A stretch of 32,448 nt of DNA from Bacteroidales bacterium (GTDB lineage Bacteria > Bacteroidota > Bacteroidia > Bacteroidales > UBA7960), in contig SLIL01000148.1 in NCBI GenBank assembly GCA_007135645.1, forward strand, positions 1 through 32,448. The letters are read 5' to 3'. The notes beneath the pieces were generated by a model. That model was given only the letters and a program-made list of their open reading frames with translations, made no database searches and was not told the DNA's origin. Each line of letters begins with the position of its first letter. The first letter of the stretch is position 1. The position numbers and the translations under genes are program-made. Shown one piece after another: positions 17,931 through 26,999 of this stretch.

Positions 17931-20198
17931 TCATGACTCTTCTTTTCTGTCGCTAAGGTCCTGAAGATTCAGAATAAAATAATCCACAGCACCTGCTTTG
18001 TTTTTAACGGTGCTGATATCCAGCATTGCAGGATAGGTAGCCTGATCTTTTTTTACCATTATTGCCTGCCAGACCAGATGACCTTCGCTGGCAACCTTTT
18101 CCATCATCTCTTTAAGCTTTTGTTGCTCATCTTCCAGGATCAGCTCTGCAAGCTGCTTCCCTGTAAGTTCAGCTATGGTGTATCCATTGATTCTGGCAAA
18201 AACAGGGTTCATTGATTCAATAACTTCACCACTGGCGCCTGACAGAACAGCAATGCCCATCTGGGTATTACGGAAGATCTCTTCCCATTTTCTCAGCCGT
18301 GCTTCGTTGTCTTTGCGGTTCTGAATATCCGAAATTGTCCCTACGATCCTGTACACATTTTTATGTTGATCTTTCAGGGCAAAGGCCTTGCTTTCTATCC
18401 AGATATAGGACCCGTCTTTTTTCTTTAACCGCAATTCGAGGATATACGAATCTTTCAGGTCCTGTTGCAAAAGGTCTATTTGATGATTAAAAATATTCTG
18501 GTCTTCCGGGTGTATAGTTTTAATCATGTTATTATGATTAATGGGGTTCTCATCGGCATTATATCCCAGAATCTCCTTTAACCGGCCTGACACGAAGAGG
18601 TCTTTCTCTTTCAGGTTCCAATCCCATACGCCATCTTTGGTTGCAAGGGTAACCAGAGTGTAGCGCTCATCGCTTTTTCGGATCCGTTCCCCGGATAATT
18701 TTTTATCGGTAATATCAATAATGGTCTCAATGATACCATATTTGCGGGTACGTTGATTATAAATTACCGATTTGTAAAAGATCACATCACGAAGTTCGTC
18801 ATTATGACCTGCAATGCTCCCCTCGAGGATAACCGGTTTTTTAGTTTTGAGAATTTCTGTGTTGATGGACAAATGCTTTTCTGCCTGGCTGGGCAGGTAC
18901 AGTTGCTTTAATTCCATGTTGCTGATAACATCCTGAGATAAGCCGGTCAGCTTCTTAAACGCTTTATTGAAGCCCTCTATTCTGTCACCGAACGTGTAAA
19001 AGACTGCATTGGGCAAGGCATTGATCAGTTCCTGCTGGAATTTGCTTTCATCTTTAAGGATTTTTCTTGTTTTCCTGCTTATGATTAATAAAATAAGCAA
19101 CAGAAGAGACATTGCCCCAATAGCAATAAAAAAACCGGTAAAGAAAGCCTGATGCCTTTGGTAAAAAGTTTGCGGAAGGTTGATGATGTTGCTGTCCGGG
19201 GGTAGTTCTTCCAAGGAAACCTGGAATTTTTTCAGTTGCAGGTAGTCAAAATAAAAATCATTGGGTAAAAACTCCTGCACCTCAACGGCAGAAGCATCTG
19301 TACCTTCCAGTATCTTAAGTGTAACACTGGCAGCTTCAATACCCTGTGTTTTTCCTGAAACCAGTTTGCCTCCCACAATGCCCTCTCCAAGCATAAAGTG
19401 CCAGAATCCAAACAGGGGCACTTTTGCCACCTGAGCAATCTGGTTAAGGGCTTTTTCATTCTCTACAAGCCTTCCCATATCCTGGTTCAGATATGGCCAC
19501 ATGAGAATTACAGTATTAGACTCGATTCGTGCCACAGAATCCTTTACCAGTTCGAGGTCGGCTGAGTGAAGGTATTTGAACTGATAACCCGGAAATTTTC
19601 TTTCATGTTGAGAGTGAAAGATCCTTGAAAGATCATGGGCAGTTGTAGAATGGTCACCCAGGAAATATACTGTTTGTGTTTGGGGGAATAATTCCAGTGC
19701 CAGAGAAACAGTACTTACCTTATCGAGTTCTTCCAGTACTCCGGTAAAATGTGGCAGGGTATCGCGTAAAGAAGGATGGTAATTATTGATCCCGCAAAAA
19801 ACAACCGGTACTCCCGGGAATAATTCTTTGCCATGATGGGCAAGGAAGGTTAGCGCATCATCATCGGAGATCAGGATAACGTCAAAAGCTACATTTCCAT
19901 ATTTGTACGCGTAGAGTTGATATAAATAATGCTGATATTGTTCGTCAAAAAGTCTTTTGGAGTCCATGTATTCCATGGCAATATTAAGCAACCGTGGTGA
20001 CCGGGAGAAAACCTCATGGATCCCCTCATTTATTTCGATGTTCCACCTGAAGGTAGGATGATAACTGTGCAAAACCAAAATGTTGCCGGCTTTATTGTTT
20101 TCAGTCATCCCATTGGTAATTAACCCGCAAAGTATTAAAACCACAAACATGCAGCAGTTTATAATGCTACTGCCTGATATCCTGTTGGCTTCATTCAT
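17931..20198 (-). CDS. Membrane sensor: periplasmic binding domain plus three PAS, no kinase
   Basis: This 755-residue protein has a transmembrane segment at 12-30, then a periplasmic ABC-type substrate-binding-like domain (~38-335, starting NILVLHSYHPTFRWN, with LFPGVPVVFCGINNY at 126-140). A second transmembrane segment at 352-374 and three PAS/PAC domains (~388-500, ~510-630 and ~636-752) follow. The protein stops just after the third PAC motif (NLQDLSDRKEES). There is no HisKA, HATPase, GGDEF or other output. The 53 nt after the stop contain no kinase remnant, so this is not a simple frameshift. Proteins with this sensory domain normally continue into a histidine kinase. The soluble hybrid kinase gene lies 119 nt upstream on the same strand, so the two may form a split receptor. 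The ATG lies within a 12-bp palindrome, CATACATGTATG. Confidence 0.88.
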   Translation of the reverse strand: MNEANRISGSSIINCCMFVVLILCGLITNGMTENNKAGNILVLHSYHPTFRWNIEINEGIHEVFSRSPRLLNIAMEYMDSKRLFDEQYQHYLYQLYAYKYGNVAFDVILISDDDALTFLAHHGKELFPGVPVVFCGINNYHPSLRDTLPHFTGVLEELDKVSTVSLALELFPQTQTVYFLGDHSTTAHDLSRIFHSQHERKFPGYQFKYLHSADLELVKDSVARIESNTVILMWPYLNQDMGRLVENEKALNQIAQVAKVPLFGFWHFMLGEGIVGGKLVSGKTQGIEAASVTLKILEGTDASAVEVQEFLPNDFYFDYLQLKKFQVSLEELPPDSNIINLPQTFYQRHQAFFTGFFIAIGAMSLLLLILLIISRKTRKILKDESKFQQELINALPNAVFYTFGDRIEGFNKAFKKLTGLSQDVISNMELKQLYLPSQAEKHLSINTEILKTKKPVILEGSIAGHNDELRDVIFYKSVIYNQRTRKYGIIETIIDITDKKLSGERIRKSDERYTLVTLATKDGVWDWNLKEKDLFVSGRLKEILGYNADENPINHNNMIKTIHPEDQNIFNHQIDLLQQDLKDSYILELRLKKKDGSYIWIESKAFALKDQHKNVYRIVGTISDIQNRKDNEARLRKWEEIFRNTQMGIAVLSGASGEVIESMNPVFARINGYTIAELTGKQLAELILEDEQQKLKEMMEKVASEGHLVWQAIMVKKDQATYPAMLDISTVKNKAGAVDYFILNLQDLSDRKEES

Positions 20199-20237
20199 AC
20201 ATGTATGCTTTTAAATTACTGGTGTTGCATGCCAAAT

Positions 20238-20249
20238 ACTCTTAAGAGT
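20238..20249. promoter_or_regulatory. 12-bp palindrome upstream of the PAS sensor gene
   Basis: ACTCTTAAGAGT is a perfect palindrome 40 nt upstream of the sensor start. A second perfect palindrome, CATACATGTATG, lies at 20196-20207 over the start codon itself. Either may be a dimeric-regulator operator, but no regulator is known, and short palindromes arise by chance. Confidence 0.3.
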
Positions 20250-20287
20250 CACCAGCCCTGACAGGGATAGTGCAGGGAGACTTTTTC

Positions 20288-20310
20288 AGCCCGGTTTATC
20301 AGAACCGGCT
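20288..20310 (-). terminator. Hairpin just after the hybrid kinase gene
   Basis: On the minus strand, AGCCGGTT and AACCGGGCT pair around CTGATA with one bulged base, starting about 8 nt after the kinase stop. No T-run follows, so this may be an inefficient terminator or an mRNA 3'-end stabiliser. Read-through into the sensor gene remains possible. Confidence 0.4.
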
Positions 20311-20317
20311 TTGGTAT

Positions 20318-22780
20318 TTATGGATTTGACAGGAATTTTTCCCTGATTAAGGATTTAACTGTTTCATAATCTTTTTTTAATATGTTAAACAGTGGTTCGC
20401 TTTTTTTGAAGATCTGTTGTTTGTGAAGTTTATCCATTTCAGTGGCGATATGAGCAATTTTCGCAGCACCTATGGTAGCGCTCATCCCTTTCAGTGCATG
20501 GGTGCTTTCCAGTAGTTCCTGGTCTCTGTTTTCTGCAATGGCATCATCAATGCTTTGGATCAACGTATCAGCCTCCATGATAAAGATACTGTAAAGCTCA
20601 TTGATAACAGCATCATCTTGTTTGGTTTGCTCCTTAATGGCATCAATGCCCGAAGTATCCAGGTCAGGGAGTAATAATAGATCCCTGGGGTCCAGGGTTG
20701 TTTCTTCCGGAAGTGGTTTCAGGTTGTTGCCGTTCCTTTTTCGGCTGTCTTTTCCCGTCCAGCTAAGAATTCTTTCATACAATACCTTTGGGCTGACCGG
20801 TTTGGCAATGTAATCATCCAAACCCTGCGAGATGTAATACTGCGAATCAGACTCCAGTGCATTGGCACTGACTCCTATAACCGGGGGAAGGTCGTTGTAT
20901 TTTTTCTTTAATTCTTTTGTTGCCGTAAGTCCGTCCATTACGGGCATCTGGATATCCATCAGGATAATATCATATGGTCTCCTGGATTCGTACATTTTTA
21001 ATGCTTCCAGGCCGTTTGGCGCGCACTCAACAGTGCATCCGGCATTGTTGAGCATGAGGGTGAGTACCTTCTGGTTTACCTCCTTGTCTTCAACGCACAG
21101 AACCGAAAGGTTGAGCTGGGGAATTGCTTCCATGGCAAGGTCTTCTTGTGCCTCTGAGCCTGCCACTGATCCTTTGGTTTTTGCTGCCGGGAAAATAAAC
21201 CTGAATGTGCTGCCTTTTCCTTCTTCACTTTCCACTTTTATCTCACCGTTCATTAAGGTGGCTATTTTGCTGCAAATATTGAGTCCCAGGCCAAGCCCTT
21301 CAAATGATCTTTTATCTGAGCTTTCCTGCTGGGAAAAAAGCTGAAACATCTCTTTCATATATGAATCCTTGATCCCAATGCCGGAATCCTTTACCTCCAT
21401 GGTGACCGTCAGGTTGTTCTCATCTGTTTCTTTCGAACTTAGTTTTACCTGGATATTTCCTTCAGAGGTGAATTTAATGGCATTCATGATGAGTTGTTCC
21501 AATACCTGCACAAGTCTTCTGGAATCAGAGAGGAATTCTTCAGCAAACCCCTGCTCATAATCATAGCTGAATGAAAGCCCTTTTTTTGATGCAATATCAT
21601 GGTATTTCTGGAATAAAGGTTTAAAGATCTTCCTGGGTTTTACCGGCTCAGCATTGATCTTTATGTCAGCGTTTTCCAGTTCATGGATGTCAAGCAGATT
21701 ATTGGTGATAAAAAGAAGCTGATCTGCCGACTCCTGAATGGTACGCAGGTGTTCTTTCTGCTCATGATTGAGTTTTGTACCGGAGAGAATTTCGGCCATG
21801 GCAAAAATTCCATTCAAAGGTGTGCGAATCTCATGGCTTACATTGGCCAGCAGGCGATGTTTAATTTGTGCTGATCTTTCAGCTACCGTTAGATCCTGCT
21901 GAAGCTTCTCATTCTCTATTCGCCAGCTTATATCGCTTAATGTACAAATACGCCTTTGATCTGAATTCTTTTCATGATCAATAAAGAGATCCCTGAACCA
22001 GATATTCTTGATTTTTCCGCTTTTGGAAACGATCCTGAATTCTGCTGATAACAACTTGCCGGGTTTCTGTTCATGTTTTTCAAATTTCTCAACAAATTCT
22101 TCCTTGTCATCAGGATGGATGAATTCCAGAAAAAGCCTGTCTTTTTGGTAAAATTCTGCTGCGGATACTTCAAAAAGGGTCTCAACAGCAGGATTGGCGT
22201 ACAAAACCTTTGAGCCGTGCCCCAGGAAAAATGCATCCTGGATGTTTTCAGCAATTTTTCTCAGGTTCTCTTCACTCTTACCAATTGTTTCTTTTAAAGC
22301 AATTGTTTTTTGCAGATTCTCTCTGAGTTCTCTTTCTTGTTTTGTAAGGATTTTGTTGGACTCCCTGAGCTTTTTATTGTTGATCTCAAGGTTGCGCTCC
22401 ATCATTACCTGATCCTTACAAATATCAATGGCATTGTATAGCTTCTCCCGGTCAATGGGCTTAAGGATGTATTGATTAATGCCTATTTCAATACTCTGGA
22501 TAAAATATTCCATATCGCTATGGGCCGTGGTGAGGATGATCTTAGCGTTTGGGTCTGTTTCCTTGATTTTAGTGCTCATGGACAAACCATCCATTACGGG
22601 CATTTTAATGTCAGAGATAATGATGTCTGGTTTATGCTGGTAGTAGAGTTCCAGCCCCTCTTTTCCATTGGCGGCCAGGTAAACGTTTTTATAGTGACGG
22701 GAAAGAATTTTGGATAAAAATAGCCTTACATCATCCTGATCTTCAACATACAGAATTGAAATGGTATCGTTTTTTTCCAT
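20318..22780 (-). CDS. Soluble hybrid histidine kinase REC-PAS-HK-REC-HPt
   Basis: This 820-residue protein has no membrane segment. Its domains in order are a receiver (1-125, D57 in SDIKMPVMDG), a coiled coil (~128-170), a PAS domain (~170-290), and HisKA with H316 in NVSHEIRTP. HATPase follows (~410-532, DSGIGI 465-470, GLGLGL at 495-500), then a second receiver (~557-675, D609 in LMDIQMPVMDG) and an HPt domain (~715-815, H761 in STHALKG). All phosphotransfer residues (D57, H316, D609, H761) are present, so it can run a full internal phosphorelay. It also receives phosphate or a signal through the N-terminal receiver. It lies 119 nt upstream of the kinase-less PAS sensor on the same strand. 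No response regulator with a DNA-binding domain is in the window. Confidence 0.94.
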   Translation of the reverse strand: MEKNDTISILYVEDQDDVRLFLSKILSRHYKNVYLAANGKEGLELYYQHKPDIIISDIKMPVMDGLSMSTKIKETDPNAKIILTTAHSDMEYFIQSIEIGINQYILKPIDREKLYNAIDICKDQVMMERNLEINNKKLRESNKILTKQERELRENLQKTIALKETIGKSEENLRKIAENIQDAFFLGHGSKVLYANPAVETLFEVSAAEFYQKDRLFLEFIHPDDKEEFVEKFEKHEQKPGKLLSAEFRIVSKSGKIKNIWFRDLFIDHEKNSDQRRICTLSDISWRIENEKLQQDLTVAERSAQIKHRLLANVSHEIRTPLNGIFAMAEILSGTKLNHEQKEHLRTIQESADQLLFITNNLLDIHELENADIKINAEPVKPRKIFKPLFQKYHDIASKKGLSFSYDYEQGFAEEFLSDSRRLVQVLEQLIMNAIKFTSEGNIQVKLSSKETDENNLTVTMEVKDSGIGIKDSYMKEMFQLFSQQESSDKRSFEGLGLGLNICSKIATLMNGEIKVESEEGKGSTFRFIFPAAKTKGSVAGSEAQEDLAMEAIPQLNLSVLCVEDKEVNQKVLTLMLNNAGCTVECAPNGLEALKMYESRRPYDIILMDIQMPVMDGLTATKELKKKYNDLPPVIGVSANALESDSQYYISQGLDDYIAKPVSPKVLYERILSWTGKDSRKRNGNNLKPLPEETTLDPRDLLLLPDLDTSGIDAIKEQTKQDDAVINELYSIFIMEADTLIQSIDDAIAENRDQELLESTHALKGMSATIGAAKIAHIATEMDKLHKQQIFKKSEPLFNILKKDYETVKSLIREKFLSNP

Positions 22781-22816
22781 TTGTGTAGTGGGAAGTTATT
22801 TTAAAATTACTGCCAT

Positions 22817-22824
22817 CAAATGTA
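22817..22824 (-). promoter_or_regulatory. Possible -7 box for the hybrid kinase gene
   Basis: The minus strand reads TACATTTG, matching TAnnTTTG, with a TTTA in place of TTTG about 19 nt upstream. The leader would be about 30 nt. This suggests the kinase, and perhaps the sensor behind it, is transcribed separately from recQ. Confidence 0.4.
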
Positions 22825-22905
22825 TGAATTATTCGCCAAAGTGTAAAGCTAATCCGTTGTTGTTAAAGATAATTCTGATTATGTTTTCCATGAACGTATA
22901 TCATC

Positions 22906-24825
22906 TTAATTGTCTTCACCTGCCCAGCTCATTTTTTCCGAATCGCTTTCTAAGATGATCTTCCCGTTATCCATAAGCCATTGTACAGTTTTAATGATCC
23001 TTTTTTCAGGGATATTGGTTTTAATGGTATCCAGGAGCTCTTTCAGGGTGAGGCGTTGTTTCTTCAGCAAAGGTTTTATTTCGGCCAGTGCATTGTCGAA
23101 TTCATATTTGCTCATGTCCAGCTTGTTTCGCTCCAGGCAAACATCACATCTTCCGCATCGCTCTGCATTTTGCTCCCCAAAATATTCGAGCAGAATAATG
23201 CTTCGGCACCTGTTTTCCGATGCCACATAATGTTTAATGGCATCAACCCTTGCAGTAGCAAACTTTTTACGTTCCGAGTAGGTTTCGGCAGAGATGCTTA
23301 CTTCCCTTGCATCCTTTCTGCCTTTTACAAAAGTGATCCGGGGTTTGGTATTTACCGGTTCATAATGGATCACCCGCATCTGATGCAGCTTCCACAGGCG
23401 TTTGGTGGTTTCTTCCCTGGTAAGGCTCACCCTTTTTGCCACTTCATCTTCATCAATACGGGTAAATTCGGTGAATAACCCGGTATAGGACCGCAGAAAA
23501 ATTTTCAGGAACGTGTCGTACACCGGGTTAGCCACCATAAACCGGTAAAGCTCCTCCTTGTTGAGCAGGATTATCATTTTGGAGGGATTGGCAAAAGCAT
23601 CAGAAAGCATCAGGTAACCTTCCTTTTCCAGGAACCGTAGCGCGTTAAATGCAGTGATGCGTTCCAGGTTATAATGATTGCAAAAATCGGCCAGGGAAAA
23701 GTCGAAGCTTTTGTCTTTGCCACTGCCGGTAGCCAGCTGGAAGAAGTTGCCCAGGGCATTGTATACTTTCCTGATAAAATCAAGGGGAGGGAATGAATTT
23801 TCGAGGTATCTGTCCAGGTCGATCACATCAGAACGATTGAAAAGCAGGATAGCATAGGCTCTTTTTTCGTCTCTGCCTGCTCTTCCGGCTTCCTGAAAAT
23901 AAGCTTCGGGCGCATCGGGAAGGTCCATGTGGGCTACAAACCGCACGTTGGGCTTGTCTATACCCATGCCAAAGGCATTGGTAGATACGATTACCCTTGT
24001 TTTTTCGCTGGTCCAGTTTTGTTGTTTTTTATCCCTTAAAACAGCATCCAATCCTGCATGATAGTAGTCAGCTGCAATCTTGTTTTTTTGCAGGAATTCG
24101 GCTATCTCTTTTGTTTTTCTGCGGTTGCGCACATACACGATCCCGGTACCGGGCACCTTGTTGCAGATTCTGAGCAGCCGTTCGTGTTTATTCTCCTCAT
24201 TGAGTACAACGTAGGTAAGGTTTTTACGCTCAAAACTTTTAATAAATACCTGTTCGTTTTTGAATTGCAGCTTCTCGCAGATGTCGGTCATTACTTCCCT
24301 GGTAGCTGTTGCTGTAAGGGCCAGCATGGGGGTTTGGGGCAAAAACTCGCGGATCTCTGCAATCTGCAGGTAGGGTGGCCTGAAGTCATATCCCCATTGG
24401 GAGATGCAATGGGCTTCATCAATGGCCAGCAGGTTCACGTTCATCTTCGGAAGTCTGTGTCTGAACATATCTGTGGTGAGCCTTTCGGGAGAGAGATAAA
24501 GGAACTTCACATCACCATAAATGCAGTTGTCAAGGGCCATATCAATTTCCCTTACGCTCTGCCCCGAAAAAACAGCCACTGCTTTGATTCCCCTGCGGGT
24601 AAGATTGGCCACCTGGTCTTTCATGAGTGCAATCAACGGAGATACCACAATGCACAAACCCTCGCGAGCGAGGGCAGGCACCTGAAAACAAATGGATTTA
24701 CCCCCGCCGGTGGGTAGTAATGCCAGGGTATCATTTCCTTCCAGCACAGAATTGATAATGTCTTCCTGCAAAGGACGAAAAGAATTGTATCCCCAGTATT
24801 GATATAAGACCTGTTTTGGTATCAA
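22906..24825 (-). CDS. recQ: RecQ-family ATP-dependent DNA helicase
   Basis: This 639-residue 3'-5' helicase acts in recombination and repair. It has Walker A LLPTGGGKS (36-44), DEAH (136-139) followed by CISQWGYDFRP, motif V-VI AFGMGIDKPNVR (284-295) and QEAGRAGRD (311-319). The RecQ zinc cysteines are C540, C557, C560 and C563. About 180 residues with winged-helix-like character lie between the helicase core and the zinc module. The HRDC domain is absent, and a short helical tail of 76 residues follows the last Cys. This is the shorter RecQ type common in Bacteroidetes. The start is TTG at 24825: no ATG exists upstream before the in-frame stop at 24859-24861, and the family motif YWGYNSFRPLQ begins at residue 10. 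Confidence 0.95.
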   Translation of the reverse strand: MIPKQVLYQYWGYNSFRPLQEDIINSVLEGNDTLALLPTGGGKSICFQVPALAREGLCIVVSPLIALMKDQVANLTRRGIKAVAVFSGQSVREIDMALDNCIYGDVKFLYLSPERLTTDMFRHRLPKMNVNLLAIDEAHCISQWGYDFRPPYLQIAEIREFLPQTPMLALTATATREVMTDICEKLQFKNEQVFIKSFERKNLTYVVLNEENKHERLLRICNKVPGTGIVYVRNRRKTKEIAEFLQKNKIAADYYHAGLDAVLRDKKQQNWTSEKTRVIVSTNAFGMGIDKPNVRFVAHMDLPDAPEAYFQEAGRAGRDEKRAYAILLFNRSDVIDLDRYLENSFPPLDFIRKVYNALGNFFQLATGSGKDKSFDFSLADFCNHYNLERITAFNALRFLEKEGYLMLSDAFANPSKMIILLNKEELYRFMVANPVYDTFLKIFLRSYTGLFTEFTRIDEDEVAKRVSLTREETTKRLWKLHQMRVIHYEPVNTKPRITFVKGRKDAREVSISAETYSERKKFATARVDAIKHYVASENRCRSIILLEYFGEQNAERCGRCDVCLERNKLDMSKYEFDNALAEIKPLLKKQRLTLKELLDTIKTNIPEKRIIKTVQWLMDNGKIILESDSEKMSWAGEDN

Positions 24826-24968
24826 ATTTGATGCAATTAAATCTGTTATTTTAAAATTTTACTACTTTTGGTTGTTGTTAATTCCAAAAATAGAAATAAT
24901 TAGCGGGAGTTTTGTAAAGAGAACAAAAATCACAAAAATAAAATCTTTGTATTTATTTGTTGAAGATT

Positions 24969-26525
24969 ATGATTAAAATCTACGTCTGCAGGCTACTTAT
25001 AACGATGATATTTTATTTTTTTTCGGTTTCTCTTAAGGGGCAAGCCCTTAACCCCTGGTTTGTATACCAGAGACTTCCATCCTTTCCTGTAGGACAGACC
25101 GATACGGATCCAGAGCAGGAGCGAAGAAATATGGATCTGCTGATGGCTGTATTTCAAAATAAGTTTGATGAGGTGGTAGAGGCCATAGAAAAGGGGGCGC
25201 ATGCAAATGCCAGGGATTATGAAGGCCTTACTGCGCTCATGTATGCCCTGTACAATGCCGATGATGAGATCATTGATCATTTGCTCCTTAACGGGGCTGA
25301 CATCAATTCCATTGATTATTCCGGGACAAGTGTGCTGATGCATGCTATTATGGCCGGGCAGATAGAGTTTACCCTTGAAAATATTGACTCCATTGGGGCC
25401 ATTAACCATAGAAATAGTCTGGGCTATACAGCCCTTGTTTACGCAGCAGAAAACGGGGATCTTGCCCTTGCCGAAGCCCTTGTCAACTCAGGAGGAAATA
25501 TTCACTATACCACCGACAGGGGAACTACGCCACTTATTCATGCTGCAGCCTTTGGAAATTTTTTCCTGGTTGATTTCTTTGCCTTCTCTGGTGCCGTGAT
25601 CAATCACCGGGCCAATGACGGATCTACCGCTTTGCATATGGCTGCCTACTACGGCCACGAAGAGGTGGCAGGATTGCTGCTTTCCTGGGGTGCAGACCCC
25701 GAAATGAGGGACAACCGGGGCAACACACCCCTTATGATTGCAATCTATGGTTATCAGCTTGGCACAGTCTGGTACCTGGTGGAAAGTGGTGCATCGCTTC
25801 ATACGCAAAATGACTCAGGCCTTACCCCGCTTAGCCTGGCTACCTGGCTGGAGGATTTTGATGTGGTAGAGTTGTTGTTCAACTACGAGTTTGAAGAGCC
25901 CGAATCAAAAAATAAACGAGCTTCTGCACTGGCCTACAGCTTTTATAATCGCAACAGGCATCTTCAACGAAAGCTCATGCAAACAAGTGGCATATCGCCA
26001 CGAGGTTTGTATTTTTCTGAGCTTCTCCTTTACCAGGGATTAAGTTCTGCTCCGGATGACAGGATGTACCATGCCGGGATAGGACTTTACGAGGCACGGT
26101 TCAGATTGTTTCTCAGGGCTGATTTTAAATTAAGATTGCGGGATCAGAGGGTCAGGGTACCCGTATCACCGGGAAACACTTTTCAGTTTTTTGAATCAAG
26201 AAACGCATGGTCTTTAGGATTGCATCATGAGGTCATCCTTGCCCGAATGGGAAGGTACGGGCTTCTGGGGGTAATGCCCGGTGCTTCGGCTGCATACACG
26301 CAGGCAAGCTACAGGGGCACAGGCATGGAACCTCCCGGTGGGTTTGCTGTGATCCCTGCTGCAGATGTATTTTACCACTGGCGTAGTTTTTCCCTTTATG
26401 CAGGATACAGTTACTGGGATACGCGGCAGCAAGATGTTTCGCCCCACAGGATCCGGGCCGGGCTGGCATACCGTTTTCCTTTTTTCAGAAAACGCAACAT
26501 CACTTACAGTCCGGTACTCCGGTAA
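24969..26525 (+). CDS. Exported ankyrin-repeat protein with beta-barrel-like C-terminus
   Basis: This 518-residue protein begins with a signal peptide (hydrophobic 8-21, likely cut after LKGQA-26). Residues ~54-310 contain about eight ankyrin repeats of ~33 residues, with clear GxTALMxA and GADI/GADP motifs, for example GLTALMYALYNADDE, GSTALHMAAYYGHEE and GNTPLMIAIYG. Residues ~345-507 alternate polar and hydrophobic/aromatic residues in strand-like segments (ARFRLFLRADFKLRLRD, WSLGLHHEVILARMG, FSLYAGYSYWD, HRIRAGLAYRFPFF), as in small outer-membrane beta-barrels. It would sit at the outer membrane with the repeats in the periplasm or outside. I chose ATG 24969, the first ATG in frame and followed directly by the signal peptide. 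A lipoprotein gene starts 33 nt downstream. The ankyrin call is firm and the barrel is inference. Confidence 0.82.
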   Translation: MIKIYVCRLLITMIFYFFSVSLKGQALNPWFVYQRLPSFPVGQTDTDPEQERRNMDLLMAVFQNKFDEVVEAIEKGAHANARDYEGLTALMYALYNADDEIIDHLLLNGADINSIDYSGTSVLMHAIMAGQIEFTLENIDSIGAINHRNSLGYTALVYAAENGDLALAEALVNSGGNIHYTTDRGTTPLIHAAAFGNFFLVDFFAFSGAVINHRANDGSTALHMAAYYGHEEVAGLLLSWGADPEMRDNRGNTPLMIAIYGYQLGTVWYLVESGASLHTQNDSGLTPLSLATWLEDFDVVELLFNYEFEEPESKNKRASALAYSFYNRNRHLQRKLMQTSGISPRGLYFSELLLYQGLSSAPDDRMYHAGIGLYEARFRLFLRADFKLRLRDQRVRVPVSPGNTFQFFESRNAWSLGLHHEVILARMGRYGLLGVMPGASAAYTQASYRGTGMEPPGGFAVIPAADVFYHWRSFSLYAGYSYWDTRQQDVSPHRIRAGLAYRFPFFRKRNITYSPVLR

Positions 26526-26558
26526 CCTGCTTTTAAAACCTTAAAAAAATCAGCAAAG

Positions 26559-26999
26559 ATGAGCAAAGGTCTGTTGAAAATTCATTATTTCTTTATTGCC
26601 TGCCTTTTATTGCCGGCGGCGTTTACCTCCTGTCGCGACAAATACGAAGGGTGTACCGATAATGATTATTTTAATTGCCGCACCAGCAAACCTTCGCAAG
26701 CCATTGTGGAAGTTCTGGTAACTCTCAACAGCGAAAACCCCACGGTGCAGGTAAGCTTGTACGAAGGAAACTTTGAAGATGGCAACCTGGTATGGGAGAA
26801 GACTTATCGCAACAGGGACGAGGCAGAGATTTTAAAAACCGACACAGATTATTCCTTTACTGCTAAATACATCAGTGGCAATGACACCATTCTTGCTGTT
26901 GATGGGGGCAGGGTAAGGGTTATTTCTTATCAGATGTGTGAGTTGCGGTGCTATGAGGTGCGAGACCAGGATCTTACATTCGATCTGAGGATTGATTAA
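26559..26999 (+). CDS. Small lipoprotein of unknown function
   Basis: This 146-residue protein has a lipoprotein signal peptide with hydrophobic core FFIACLLLPAAF and lipobox FTSC, so Cys25 is lipidated. The mature part has four further cysteines (32, 40, and a pair near CELRC) and reads as a beta-rich domain (VEVLVTLNS, VQVSLYEGNF, YSFTAKYIS). I do not recognise a family. It starts 33 nt after the ankyrin/barrel gene and is likely in its operon, so the two may work together at the outer membrane. Its 3' end overlaps the convergent Feo-associated gene by 26 bp. Confidence 0.75.
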   Translation: MSKGLLKIHYFFIACLLLPAAFTSCRDKYEGCTDNDYFNCRTSKPSQAIVEVLVTLNSENPTVQVSLYEGNFEDGNLVWEKTYRNRDEAEILKTDTDYSFTAKYISGNDTILAVDGGRVRVISYQMCELRCYEVRDQDLTFDLRID

